From G963668605 sp963668605 (lineage in GTDB: Bacteria; Acidobacteriota; Terriglobia; Bryobacterales; Bryobacteraceae), in contig OY764903.1 in assembly GCA_963668605.1 (NCBI GenBank), positions 1,674,001-1,738,000 on the forward strand: a stretch of 64,000 bases of DNA, given 5' to 3'. The stretch's first letter is position 1. Every line of letters starts with the position of its first letter. Positions 33,873 to 41,852 of the stretch are shown piece after piece. The notes under the pieces are model-generated. The model was not told where the DNA came from. It was given only the letters and a program-made list of their open reading frames with translations, and made no database searches. Both the position numbers and the translations under genes were made by a program.

Positions 33873-34828
33873 CGCTGTCGCTGTTTCACCTCTACTTGAT
33901 CTCTTTCCAAATTGCCAACCGCCGCAGCGCGCGCGCGCGGGTGATGCTGATCGACTGCTTCCCGAAGCCTGCTCTTCATCACGTGCGTGTAAATCTGCGT
34001 CGTGGAAATGTCAGCGTGGCCCAGCATGACCTGCACACTGCGCAAGTCCGCCCCATGCTCCAATAGATGCGTGGCGAAGCTGTGGCGCACCACATGCGGG
34101 CTCAGCCGGTGGAAAATTCCCACCTTCTTCCCTATCTCCTTCAACAACTTCCAGAATGCCTGCCGCGTCATGGGGCCACCGCGCGCAGTGACAAACAGAT
34201 ACTTGCTCGCCCTTCCGCGCAACAGAGCCGGACGCGCGCCGGCCAGATACTCGGCGATCGCCGCGAGAGCCTTCCGGCCGACGGGGATCATCCGCTGTTT
34301 GCCGCCCTTGCCGTCCACCCGGATCACGCCAAGCTCTTCGGCCAGGTCCATGAACTTCAGCAAGCATAGCTCAGAGACGCGGAGACCGGACGCATACAGC
34401 AACTCCAGCATAGCGCGGTCGCGCACTCCAGTGTAAGTATTGGCCTCCGGTGCGGCCAGGAGTTTCCCTATCTCCTCTTCATTCAAATACTTAGGAATGG
34501 TCTTCCAATGCCGCGGCAAGGGCATCAGGGCCGTCGGATCAGACGCCATGCCCGATTCGGCCTGCAGGAACCCGAAAAAAGAGCGCAGTGTGGTCATGTG
34601 CCGGGCGATCGAGCGCCGGGAGAGTCCAGCTTGGTCGAGGAAATCGACATAGCGGCCAAGATCCTCGGCTGCGGGCAGGCTGTCGTCCCGCTCCGAGCCC
34701 CAGAATGCCCCAAATCTGGCCAGATCACGGGCGTAGGCCTCCATGGTGTTGGGGGAGAGTCCCTTCTCGATTTGACAATAATCGAGAAATTCTCGCACCC
34801 CGCCGGAAAAGGTGCACACGTTGTGCAT
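33869..34828 (-). CDS. Tyrosine recombinase XerC/XerD
   Basis: 319 residues. N-terminal SAM-like core-binding domain (about 8-95; FLDYCQIEKGLSPNTMEAYARD), then the catalytic domain with all six residues: Arg150 (ASGLRVSEL), Lys174 (GKGGKQR), His245 and Arg248 (SPHVVRHSFATH), His271 (LGHADISTTQIYTHV) and Tyr280. Length and sequence match housekeeping XerC/D, which resolves chromosome dimers at dif. No dif site was found in the window. It overlaps the cca gene by 4 nt. It is 28 kb from the tmRNA-integrated element and is not an obvious island integrase. Confidence 0.92.
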   Translation of the reverse strand: MHNVCTFSGGVREFLDYCQIEKGLSPNTMEAYARDLARFGAFWGSERDDSLPAAEDLGRYVDFLDQAGLSRRSIARHMTTLRSFFGFLQAESGMASDPTALMPLPRHWKTIPKYLNEEEIGKLLAAPEANTYTGVRDRAMLELLYASGLRVSELCLLKFMDLAEELGVIRVDGKGGKQRMIPVGRKALAAIAEYLAGARPALLRGRASKYLFVTARGGPMTRQAFWKLLKEIGKKVGIFHRLSPHVVRHSFATHLLEHGADLRSVQVMLGHADISTTQIYTHVMKSRLREAVDQHHPRARAAAVGNLERDQVEVKQRQR

Positions 34829-34977
34829 CGTGCCAATGATACAATAAAACCCAAATTTGTTTGAACGAAAACTTAGGAGTATTCCGAAACAGTGCCGGGA
34901 AGCGCCAGTCGCTCTTCTCGAACTGCGGTCCCTAGGTTAACAGCTCGTGGGCATTTTCGAAGGAGCAAGGAAAGCTT

Positions 34978-35463
34978 TTGTCTGGTTCTACCACCAAGAA
35001 GGTCATCGTTCAGCGCTTTGAGAAAGAAGCGGTCGCAGGCTTCGTCAATCCGCAATGTTATCTGACGGAGACCGGGCTGGAGCTGCTGAGCGCTTCCGGA
35101 AACATCGTTCGACTGCCGTTTGCCGAGATCAAGACCGTCTGTTTTGTGAGAGATTTCGATGCAGCCGATCTCACGCGCGAGAAACGCCTCTTCGCCAACC
35201 GGCCCAAGACCGAAGGCTTATGGGTCCGCATGATGTTCCGCGACGGCGAGATCATGGACGGCATGCTCGCCAATAACCTTTTGCTTTTCGAGCCTTACGG
35301 GCTCACGTTGGTTCCACCGGACGCCTCCGCGAACAATCAGAAGGTCTTTGTGCCACGGCAGGCACTGGCGGAGTGTCAGGTGCTCGGCGTGGTGGGCAGC
35401 CCACTGCGCAAGCGAAGAAAAAAAGAAGTCGACGCGAACCAGCTCACGATGTTCGACGAGTAG
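34978..35463 (+). CDS. Conserved hypothetical protein (small beta-rich, DUF6982-like)
   Basis: 161 residues. It starts at TTG 34978 with AAGGAGCAAGGAAAG upstream. The sequence alternates short strands (QRFEKEAVAGFVNPQCYL; GLWVRMMFRDGEIMDGMLAN; NLLLFEPYGLTLVPPD; KVFVPRQALAECQVLGVVG), reminiscent of PilZ- or SH3-like barrels seen in a family common to Acidobacteria. It ends in a basic patch (RKRRKKE) and an acidic tail. Function unknown. It stands alone between divergent and convergent genes. The DUF assignment is from memory. Confidence 0.75.
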   Translation: MSGSTTKKVIVQRFEKEAVAGFVNPQCYLTETGLELLSASGNIVRLPFAEIKTVCFVRDFDAADLTREKRLFANRPKTEGLWVRMMFRDGEIMDGMLANNLLLFEPYGLTLVPPDASANNQKVFVPRQALAECQVLGVVGSPLRKRRKKEVDANQLTMFDE

Positions 35464-35469
35464 TGCCGC

Positions 35470-36027
35470 TCAGGCAGCGACGCGCTGCAGCCTGCAGAGC
35501 GCAAGGTCTACCCACTGCAAGTCCTCGGTCGCCTGAACGAAGCAGAGGTCTTTGACCGCAAAACTGCGCTCACCGCGATATTCGGCCCAGCGCCGCCGGG
35601 CCAGTTCCGCCTGTGCGGCTACAGCGGCGGGATCCGTCAACTGTGCCAGTGTAACGTGCGGATGGTAGCGGTACGGCTCGTTGAAGAACGACTCCTCCCG
35701 GTTGCAGGCCGCGTGCAAGTCCTGCAACTGGCACCAACCCTGCTCAATGGAGAGATAGACGACCGAGGTGGCCTGAAACACGTGCACTTCCCGCAACCCA
35801 ACCGGGAACGTCGGCGTCTTAGCCGCTTCGCCGCAGATGTGGTGCAGGGCTACCTCCGATGGCACCGCGAGCGGGCGCGGCGGCAGCAGAGTGACGTGCG
35901 ACTGCAGGTTGCACGCGGGAACCAGTTCCCGCCGGAGTGAGTTGAGAAATTCTCCCAACGGTCCGGGAATGTAGGCCACTAAAGAGTACGAATTGATGCG
36001 GCCTGATCCGTTGGAGTTACAGTCCAT
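35470..36027 (-). CDS. 2'-5' RNA ligase / cyclic phosphodiesterase family protein
   Basis: 185 residues. It has the two H-x-T motifs of the 2H phosphoesterase fold, SHVTLLPPR (about 43-51) and HPHVTLAQL (about 121-129), at normal spacing. The family includes ThpR, which opens 2',3'-cyclic phosphates or joins RNA ends. Cytoplasmic. It converges with 34978-35463, the stops being 6 bp apart. The direct cellular substrate is unknown. Confidence 0.88.
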   Translation of the reverse strand: MDCNSNGSGRINSYSLVAYIPGPLGEFLNSLRRELVPACNLQSHVTLLPPRPLAVPSEVALHHICGEAAKTPTFPVGLREVHVFQATSVVYLSIEQGWCQLQDLHAACNREESFFNEPYRYHPHVTLAQLTDPAAVAAQAELARRRWAEYRGERSFAVKDLCFVQATEDLQWVDLALCRLQRVAA

Positions 36028-36086
36028 CGACGAACCCAGATGCTGGACAACTACAAGTCATACGATCACTCAACTCTCAGTATAGT

Positions 36087-36431
36087 TCAGCGTGAAGGCC
36101 CGGCGGTATGGGCCTCCGGCGTTGGCCCAGCGGCGGCCGGAAGCGATTCCAGGCCGGACTTGACCTCCGGCACCACCCAACGTGCTTCTTCAAACCCTAC
36201 ATACTTATAGATGCGCAGCTCGCCCGATTCAGACTCAAGGATATCCCCTACGCGCAGCGCCTCCGCGGTGTCCCGCAGTGCCATCCAGGCGGCATAGGCC
36301 GAATCCGCCTCGACCGTCTGCCCCGCCTCGTAGTCGCGGGGCTTCGAAAGCGTCACGCCGCTGGTGTGCGGCTGCCAGCGGAAGCTTTGGCTGGGGTTCT
36401 CTTTCATTCGGTGAATACGATAGGTCTGCAT
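36087..36431 (-). CDS. Hypothetical protein (114 aa)
   Basis: Not recognised. MQTYRIHRMKENPSQSFRWQ opens the protein. The central part (DYEAGQTVEADSAYAAWMAL; LRIYKYVGFEEARWVVPEVK) looks like a compact alpha-beta domain with several Trp, followed by a low-complexity Ala/Pro tail. No signal or membrane segment. The codon pattern fits its neighbours, and similar short proteins occur in related Acidobacteria by my recollection. It lies upstream of the 2'-5' ligase gene on the same strand (59 bp). Confidence 0.7.
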   Translation of the reverse strand: MQTYRIHRMKENPSQSFRWQPHTSGVTLSKPRDYEAGQTVEADSAYAAWMALRDTAEALRVGDILESESGELRIYKYVGFEEARWVVPEVKSGLESLPAAAGPTPEAHTAGPSR

Positions 36432-36515
36432 TCGGGACTATTGTCGCTCAAAACATGTCTGCATGGAAATGTTTTTTTGCGGCGGGTCGCCTGCAGCAAA
36501 GCGATCCGGCCGCGC

Positions 36516-37415
36516 CTAAGGCTCATGGGTGACGGTCTCAGTTCGCAGTTTGCCTTCCTTGATCGTATAGTCGGCGGGCACTTCAAACAAGGTCCTCGAT
36601 GGCTCCGAGCGTTGTATGTTCGTCAGTTTGTACGTTGTCTCGCCAAAGCGCGGGTCGCTGCGTTTCGATAGAACCACGACCTGCAGTTCGGGTGAAAACC
36701 AGCGCTCCGAAACCGTCTGTATGGGAAGTTCGTTGCCGACTTCTCCGGCCGGCACAGAGATCGTCGTCTTCGTGCCCTCGGCCTCTACGCCCTCGATCAC
36801 GCGCTTGCCAAGCGCCTCCTGCTGATAATTCTTGCGCCGCGCCTCGGCGTCCGCCGGAGCTAAGCGGCGCGTGAACATCACATTGTTGCCCGGCGCGGAC
36901 ACCATAACCTCACCCGCTACTGCGGCCTTGACGTGTCCATCCATGGCAGGCAGCACGATCTTGTTGGCCACTTTACGGGCCGGATCGAGTATCCAATTCG
37001 TGTGTGTATTCGGATCGTCGATCAGGATCGTCTCGTGCGGCTTGCCTCCCGCCCATGGTCCAATCGCTTCGATCCGGTCCAGACGACGCGTGCGGCCTTC
37101 GCTGTCGCGCGCCAGTTGCGAAACGCTTTTGCGCACGATGCGATTGCCGTCGGCCAGCTGCTGTACCGTTTCGTTGACGGCCTCAGCGGAATAGGGCGCT
37201 TTCTTGACCACGGGGCCAATGGGTCCAAACTCGGCCGCCATGTAATTGACCATGCCAGCCATCGGACCGTCGACAGAGACCTGTTCCGGGCCTGGTCCCT
37301 CAATCCGGATTCGCCGCTCGAAATATTGCACCTGGGCAGGTTGTCCCGGAACAGTTTGACCGTTGGCGGTGAGGACCAACGCAGAGATTGCTAACGCAAA
37401 CACGATTCTCTTCAT
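36516..37415 (-). CDS. Exported protein downstream of ECF sigma operon (unknown)
   Basis: 299 residues with a signal peptide (MKRIVFALAISALVLTANGQ). The mature part shows a repeated DSEGRTRR-type pattern, ILIDDPNTHTNWILDPARKV, and SERWFSPELQVVVLSKRSDP, FGETTYKLTNI. These resemble Acidobacterial periplasmic proteins that follow sigma-factor genes. Such proteins may be outer-membrane or envelope effectors of stress response. No catalytic residue is apparent. It follows the membrane gene 37447-37995 by 31 bp, so it is likely the third gene of the sigma operon. Confidence 0.75.
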   Translation of the reverse strand: MKRIVFALAISALVLTANGQTVPGQPAQVQYFERRIRIEGPGPEQVSVDGPMAGMVNYMAAEFGPIGPVVKKAPYSAEAVNETVQQLADGNRIVRKSVSQLARDSEGRTRRLDRIEAIGPWAGGKPHETILIDDPNTHTNWILDPARKVANKIVLPAMDGHVKAAVAGEVMVSAPGNNVMFTRRLAPADAEARRKNYQQEALGKRVIEGVEAEGTKTTISVPAGEVGNELPIQTVSERWFSPELQVVVLSKRSDPRFGETTYKLTNIQRSEPSRTLFEVPADYTIKEGKLRTETVTHEP

Positions 37416-37446
37416 GTGTTTATTCTCATTTTTCTTCTAAACTTCA

Positions 37447-37995
37447 CTATCTAAATTGACTTACTCGCACAAACCGGACTGCTCTCGCGGAACCGTCGTC
37501 GCCAAGCAGCACGTCGGCGGAGATGCGTTCCGCGATGCGCTCCTCGTTCACGGGAAACCCAAACGCTCCGAGCGCTGTGCGCGGTAACTGCACTCGCACC
37601 ACACGCCCGCTTTCGCCGGCTTCAAGTACAGCGCCGGGCACAACTGGAATGAATTCGGTCACGGCTTCGGCGGGCACGGAAGCCACACGCTGAGGTCCTC
37701 GACGAACCGCGCGGCGGGCGGCGGGCATAGCGGCGACGGCCACCTTGGGCGCGGGAGCGCTCGGATAGACGGCCGAAATCTCCAGGCTCACTTCCGGACG
37801 GGGAAGCGTCGCGAAAACCACAGCACAGATGACAGCCGCGGCGGCCAGCCACCAGCGCCAATGCCCCGCCCTGTGCGGCGCGGCCTGCTTCGCGAACTCC
37901 CGTAACAGCGCGGCCTCGACACGCGGCGGCGCGTTTCTGGCGCGATCGCATTCGGCCAACTCCAGCAGCCTGATCTCGATGTCGTTCGGATTCAT
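37447..37995 (-). CDS. Single-span membrane protein, likely anti-sigma factor
   Basis: 182 residues. The start is ATG 37995, overlapping the sigma-factor stop by ATGA. The cytosolic N-terminus (MNPNDIEIRLLELAECDRAR, about 1-45) is short and lacks the classic zinc-binding HxxxCxxC anti-sigma motif. One transmembrane helix follows (HWRWWLAAAAVICAVVFATL, about 45-64), then a Pro/Ala-rich linker and a periplasmic beta domain. Size, coupling and topology make an anti-sigma role plausible, but the family is not recognised. Confidence 0.65.
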   Translation of the reverse strand: MNPNDIEIRLLELAECDRARNAPPRVEAALLREFAKQAAPHRAGHWRWWLAAAAVICAVVFATLPRPEVSLEISAVYPSAPAPKVAVAAMPAARRAVRRGPQRVASVPAEAVTEFIPVVPGAVLEAGESGRVVRVQLPRTALGAFGFPVNEERIAERISADVLLGDDGSARAVRFVRVSQFR

Positions 37996-38561
37996 ACGAG
38001 GCACCCCTTACCACCGGCGCGCAGTTTTCCGGTCAACAACCCGCGGGCGCGATGCAGACGCGAGCGAATCGTGCCGATGGCGCAGCCCGTGGCCAGCGCG
38101 GCCTCGGCATAACTCAACTCGTGCAAATCGCAGAGCACGACCGCTTCTCGATAGCGTGCAGGCAGCGCGAGCACGGCCTCGCGCACGCTCTCGATACGCT
38201 CGCGCCGTTCGAGATCCTCGGCCGTTCCGTCCGGCGCCGCGGCGTCGTCCTGAACGATGGGCACGTAGCGGCGTCCGCGCTCGATCTGGCGCAACGTGTA
38301 GTTGCGCGCCACACCATAAAGGAACGCGGCGAGCGAACCGCGCGCGGCATCGTACTGCCCCGGCTCCCGAATCAGCAGCAAAAAGACATCCTGCGTAACT
38401 TCTTCGGCAACATCGGGCGCTCCGCTCATCTGCAAGGCGAAGCGATAGATGCAACCCTGCCGCCGCTGGTAGAGCGCCGTGAACGCTGCGGCGTCGCCCG
38501 TAGAGGAACGCGTCAACAACTCTTCATCGCTGATCCCGTTCTGTATCTCGCGCTCCTGCAT
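37992..38561 (-). CDS. ECF-type RNA polymerase sigma factor
   Basis: 189 residues with region 2 (FTALYQRRQGCIYRFALQMS; DVAEEVTQDVFLLLI; GSLAAFLYGVARNYTLRQIE) and region 4 (LPARYREAVVLCDLHELSYA; GCAIGTIRSRLHRARGLL). No region 3, so it is of the ECF group. It directs transcription of an envelope or stress regulon. The next two genes follow by 4-nt overlap and 31 bp, forming a sigma, anti-sigma-like and effector operon. Its promoter would lie in 38562-38789, shared with the divergent kinase gene. Confidence 0.93.
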   Translation of the reverse strand: MQEREIQNGISDEELLTRSSTGDAAAFTALYQRRQGCIYRFALQMSGAPDVAEEVTQDVFLLLIREPGQYDAARGSLAAFLYGVARNYTLRQIERGRRYVPIVQDDAAAPDGTAEDLERRERIESVREAVLALPARYREAVVLCDLHELSYAEAALATGCAIGTIRSRLHRARGLLTGKLRAGGKGCLV

Positions 38562-38789
38562 CGGTTCTCGTAATCTATTCCACCGCGAGCGCCGGAAAGT
38601 TCCATTTTCCCGCAGAGCGGTCCGCGGAAGGTGTTGCTACCCCGATGTCGCCGTGCCGGACAGCTATGCGGCACCATCGCACTGAAGTCCAGTTAGCAAC
38701 TTGTCCTGGCAGGCATCCGGCAAATATGGTTTCAGGGTATAACGTTGCTAGCTTTTTACCGATATGCATGGTGAGGCAAGAGGGGAAGC

Positions 38790-41700
38790 GTGCCCGTCCG
38801 ACTGTTCGACCGCGTGAAATCTCGGGTTGTATGTGCGTTGTTTGCGGCTTGCGTTCTTCAAGCTTCGCCCAGACCGCTCGTGCTGACCAGTGCTGCTCAG
38901 GTGCGCGAGCTTACCCCGGAACAGGCAGATTCCAAGATTCCGGTACAGATTCGGGGCGTCGTTACCCTGAGTGTGGGCAGTGGATCGTTCTTTCAGGACA
39001 GTACAGCCGGTATTTTTGTGGAAACACCCGGACGCGCAGATCCGTCACTGGAGGCGGGCCAATTGCTGGAGATCGATGGCCATACTGTCATGGGGAGGTT
39101 TGCACCGAATATCAGGGCGATCAAGCTGAAAGTCCTTGGAAAAGGCGCGTTGCCGGTTCCCAAACAAGCCCCCTGGGACACAATGGCGACGGGCCATGAG
39201 ACCGCACAGTGGGTGGAGGTGTCCGGCATCATTCAAGTCGCAAAACCCGCCCCGAGTAATCGAATGGATATGATTCTCTGGCACGCTGGCCGCAGAGTCA
39301 TAATCAGGCTGGAAAACGCGAAGAACGTCAACCCTGAGCAGTATGTCGACGCGGAGGTGCGCATCCAGGGCGTATGCGGAAGTCTTTTCAACAAGCGTCG
39401 GCAATTCACCGGCTACCGGATCATGACTCCCACGGTCAGGCAGATTCTCATTACCAAGCCGGCCAATCCCGATCCATTTTCGCTGCCCGTTCGCAAGATT
39501 GATTCATTGCTTCAATTCGCCGACAAGAGCACAGCGGGCCACCGCATCAAGGTGATAGGAACCGTTACGCTCCAGCGTCAGTCGAAAGTCGTCTTTATTC
39601 GAGATGGAGAGGAAGGGCTGCGTGTGGAAGCAGCGCACCCAACCTCCCTGCAAACCGGAGACAGGGTGGAGATTTCAGGCTTCCCGGAGATCGGCGACTA
39701 CGCCCCCGTACTGCACAACGGGTTGTTTCACAAGCTGGGACGCGCGAAAATTCCAGTCCCGACGCTGGTGACTGCGGAACAGCTTCTGGGCGGCGATCAC
39801 GACGCCGAACTGATTACCATCGAAGGCACGTACGTCGAGCGCACGCAGCGCCACAATGACCACGTGCTGATACTGCGCTCCGACGATGGACTCCTTTTTG
39901 AAACATGGGTTCCACGAACACAGGATTCGGACAAATTGTACTCCCTTCGCCGCGAAAGTGTCCTGCGTGTGACGGGCATCTGTGCGCATCAATCCGGCGA
40001 AGATCGTAACTCGAAAGACTTCACCCTGATTGCCCGTTCCGCCGGCGACGTACAGATTCAGAAGAGTGCGCCCTGGTGGACCGCCGGGCGAATTCTCACC
40101 GTACTTGGAGTGCTCGGCGTAAGCACACTGCTCGCTGGCTGCTGGATTGTGATGCTGCGGCGCAAGGTTCGGCAACAGACCGGAACGCTGCAGAGCACGA
40201 TGGAAAAGTGGCGTCAGGCGAAAGAAACCGCCGAAACTGCCAACCGGGCCAAGAGTGAATTCCTTGCCAACATGAGCCATGAGATCCGGACGCCAATGAA
40301 CGGCGTGATCGGAATGACAGAACTGGCCCTGGGGACAGATCTCACAGCGGAGCAGAATGAGTTCGTCGACGGCGCGCGCAGTTCCGCGGAGCATCTACTC
40401 GGGATTATCAACGACATCCTGGATTTCTCAAAGGTCGAAGCCGGTAGGATGGAACTACACCCAGCGCCAAACGACCTACGTTCGACGGTCGGCGACGCGC
40501 TGCATGCGGTCGCCGTCAAGGCTCACGAAAAAGGGCTGGAACTTGCCTTTGACGTGGATCCTGCGATACCGCAGCGTTTGATTTTCGATTCCGGCCGACT
40601 GCGCCAAGTGTTATTGAACCTGATCGGGAACGCGATCAAGTTTACCGATTCCGGCGAGATTCTGCTGAACATCGATCGTGCAGCGGACACGTCCGCTGTG
40701 GCAGACGAGAGTTCCTGCCAACTCCACTTTTCCGTTCGCGATACCGGGTGCGGCATTTCGAGAGAAAAGCAGGCGAGCATCTTTGAGGCATTCGTTCAGG
40801 CGGATGGTTCCAGCCGGCGATGCCATGGCGGAACCGGGCTTGGCCTTACAATTTCATCGCGACTGGTCGGACTTATGAAAGGAAAGATCTGGGTGGAAGG
40901 AGATCTGGGCAAAGGCAGCACGTTTCATTTCACGATTACTCTGCCCATCGCGTCCGGCGAGCCTGCGCAGCCCGCGCCGTCCCGAGCGCCGCTGGAAGGC
41001 CTGAGAGCGCTGGTAGTGGATGACAATCGCACCAACAGACGCATCCTCGAAGCCTTGCTGAAGCAATGGAACGTGCAGCCGATCCTCGCTGAAAATGGTC
41101 CGGAGGCGCTTAAAAAGCTCAGCGCCGAGGGTCCTTTTGGCATAGTCATTCTTGACGTGCATATGCCAACAATGGACGGCTACGAGGTCGCCTCTGAAAT
41201 CCGCAGGAATGTGGCTACAGCGTCGCTGCCGATCGTGATCCTGACATCCGCACAGCACAATGGAGACTTCGCGCGCTGCCAGAAGCTGCAGATAGCCGTG
41301 TACCTTTCCAAGCCGGTCGTTCAATCCGATCTGTTGCGGGGCATGCTCACCGCGCTGTCGGAGCCTTCGCGCGATCCGGCCAGCGCGGCTATGCGATCGA
41401 GATCCACCGTCGAGCGGTGCGAACAGCCCCTCCACGTGTTGCTTGCCGAAGACAACGAAATCAATCAGAGGGTTGCAGTCCGGCTGCTGGAGAACCGCGG
41501 CCACCAAGTAACTCTCGTGTCAAACGGAAAGCAAGCACTGGATGCTTTTGCGCTAGACCATTTCGACGTGATCCTGATGGATATTCAGATGCCTGAGCTG
41601 GATGGATTCGAAGCAACGATGGCGATTCGCAGCGTCGAGGAAGTCAGGCCGGCGGGAGTATCGTCGCAAAGGATTCCCATCATCGCCATGACCGCCCACG

Positions 41701-41852
41701 CCATGCTGGAAGATGAGCGGCGCTGCCTGGATTCCGGTATGGATGGCTTCCTGACAAAGCCCATCAGACCGGCGGAACTCTTTACAAGAATCGAACGAAC
41801 TGAGGCTAATATTCAAACTGCATCATCAACTGCACCTGCCGTGGAGTGTTGA
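38790..41852 (+). CDS. Hybrid sensor histidine kinase with periplasmic OB-fold-like repeats
   Basis: 1020 residues, GTG start with GAGGGGAAG upstream. A signal/membrane region (about 12-28) is followed by about 400 extracytoplasmic residues in four OB-fold-like strands groups (VQIRGVVTLSVGSGSFFQDS; VEVSGIIQVAKPAPSNRMDM; IKVIGTVTLQRQSKVVFIRD; ITIEGTYVERTQRHNDHVLI). A transmembrane helix follows (about 430-455), then HisKA with His497 in SHEIRTPMNG, HATPase (NLIGNAIKF, GCGIS, GTGLGL), and two receiver domains: Asp789 (LDVHMPTMDG) and Asp931 (MDIQMPELDG). No HPt domain is present, so phosphotransfer must use another protein. Its last 47 bp overlap the convergent receptor gene. Confidence 0.92.
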   Translation: MPVRLFDRVKSRVVCALFAACVLQASPRPLVLTSAAQVRELTPEQADSKIPVQIRGVVTLSVGSGSFFQDSTAGIFVETPGRADPSLEAGQLLEIDGHTVMGRFAPNIRAIKLKVLGKGALPVPKQAPWDTMATGHETAQWVEVSGIIQVAKPAPSNRMDMILWHAGRRVIIRLENAKNVNPEQYVDAEVRIQGVCGSLFNKRRQFTGYRIMTPTVRQILITKPANPDPFSLPVRKIDSLLQFADKSTAGHRIKVIGTVTLQRQSKVVFIRDGEEGLRVEAAHPTSLQTGDRVEISGFPEIGDYAPVLHNGLFHKLGRAKIPVPTLVTAEQLLGGDHDAELITIEGTYVERTQRHNDHVLILRSDDGLLFETWVPRTQDSDKLYSLRRESVLRVTGICAHQSGEDRNSKDFTLIARSAGDVQIQKSAPWWTAGRILTVLGVLGVSTLLAGCWIVMLRRKVRQQTGTLQSTMEKWRQAKETAETANRAKSEFLANMSHEIRTPMNGVIGMTELALGTDLTAEQNEFVDGARSSAEHLLGIINDILDFSKVEAGRMELHPAPNDLRSTVGDALHAVAVKAHEKGLELAFDVDPAIPQRLIFDSGRLRQVLLNLIGNAIKFTDSGEILLNIDRAADTSAVADESSCQLHFSVRDTGCGISREKQASIFEAFVQADGSSRRCHGGTGLGLTISSRLVGLMKGKIWVEGDLGKGSTFHFTITLPIASGEPAQPAPSRAPLEGLRALVVDDNRTNRRILEALLKQWNVQPILAENGPEALKKLSAEGPFGIVILDVHMPTMDGYEVASEIRRNVATASLPIVILTSAQHNGDFARCQKLQIAVYLSKPVVQSDLLRGMLTALSEPSRDPASAAMRSRSTVERCEQPLHVLLAEDNEINQRVAVRLLENRGHQVTLVSNGKQALDAFALDHFDVILMDIQMPELDGFEATMAIRSVEEVRPAGVSSQRIPIIAMTAHAMLEDERRCLDSGMDGFLTKPIRPAELFTRIERTEANIQTASSTAPAVEC

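Noticed and set aside
33869..34828. XerC/D recombinase as the integrase of the tmRNA-integrated element
   Set aside because: It is 28 kb away, coupled to cca, has the standard Xer length and motifs, and fits the chromosome-dimer resolution enzyme.
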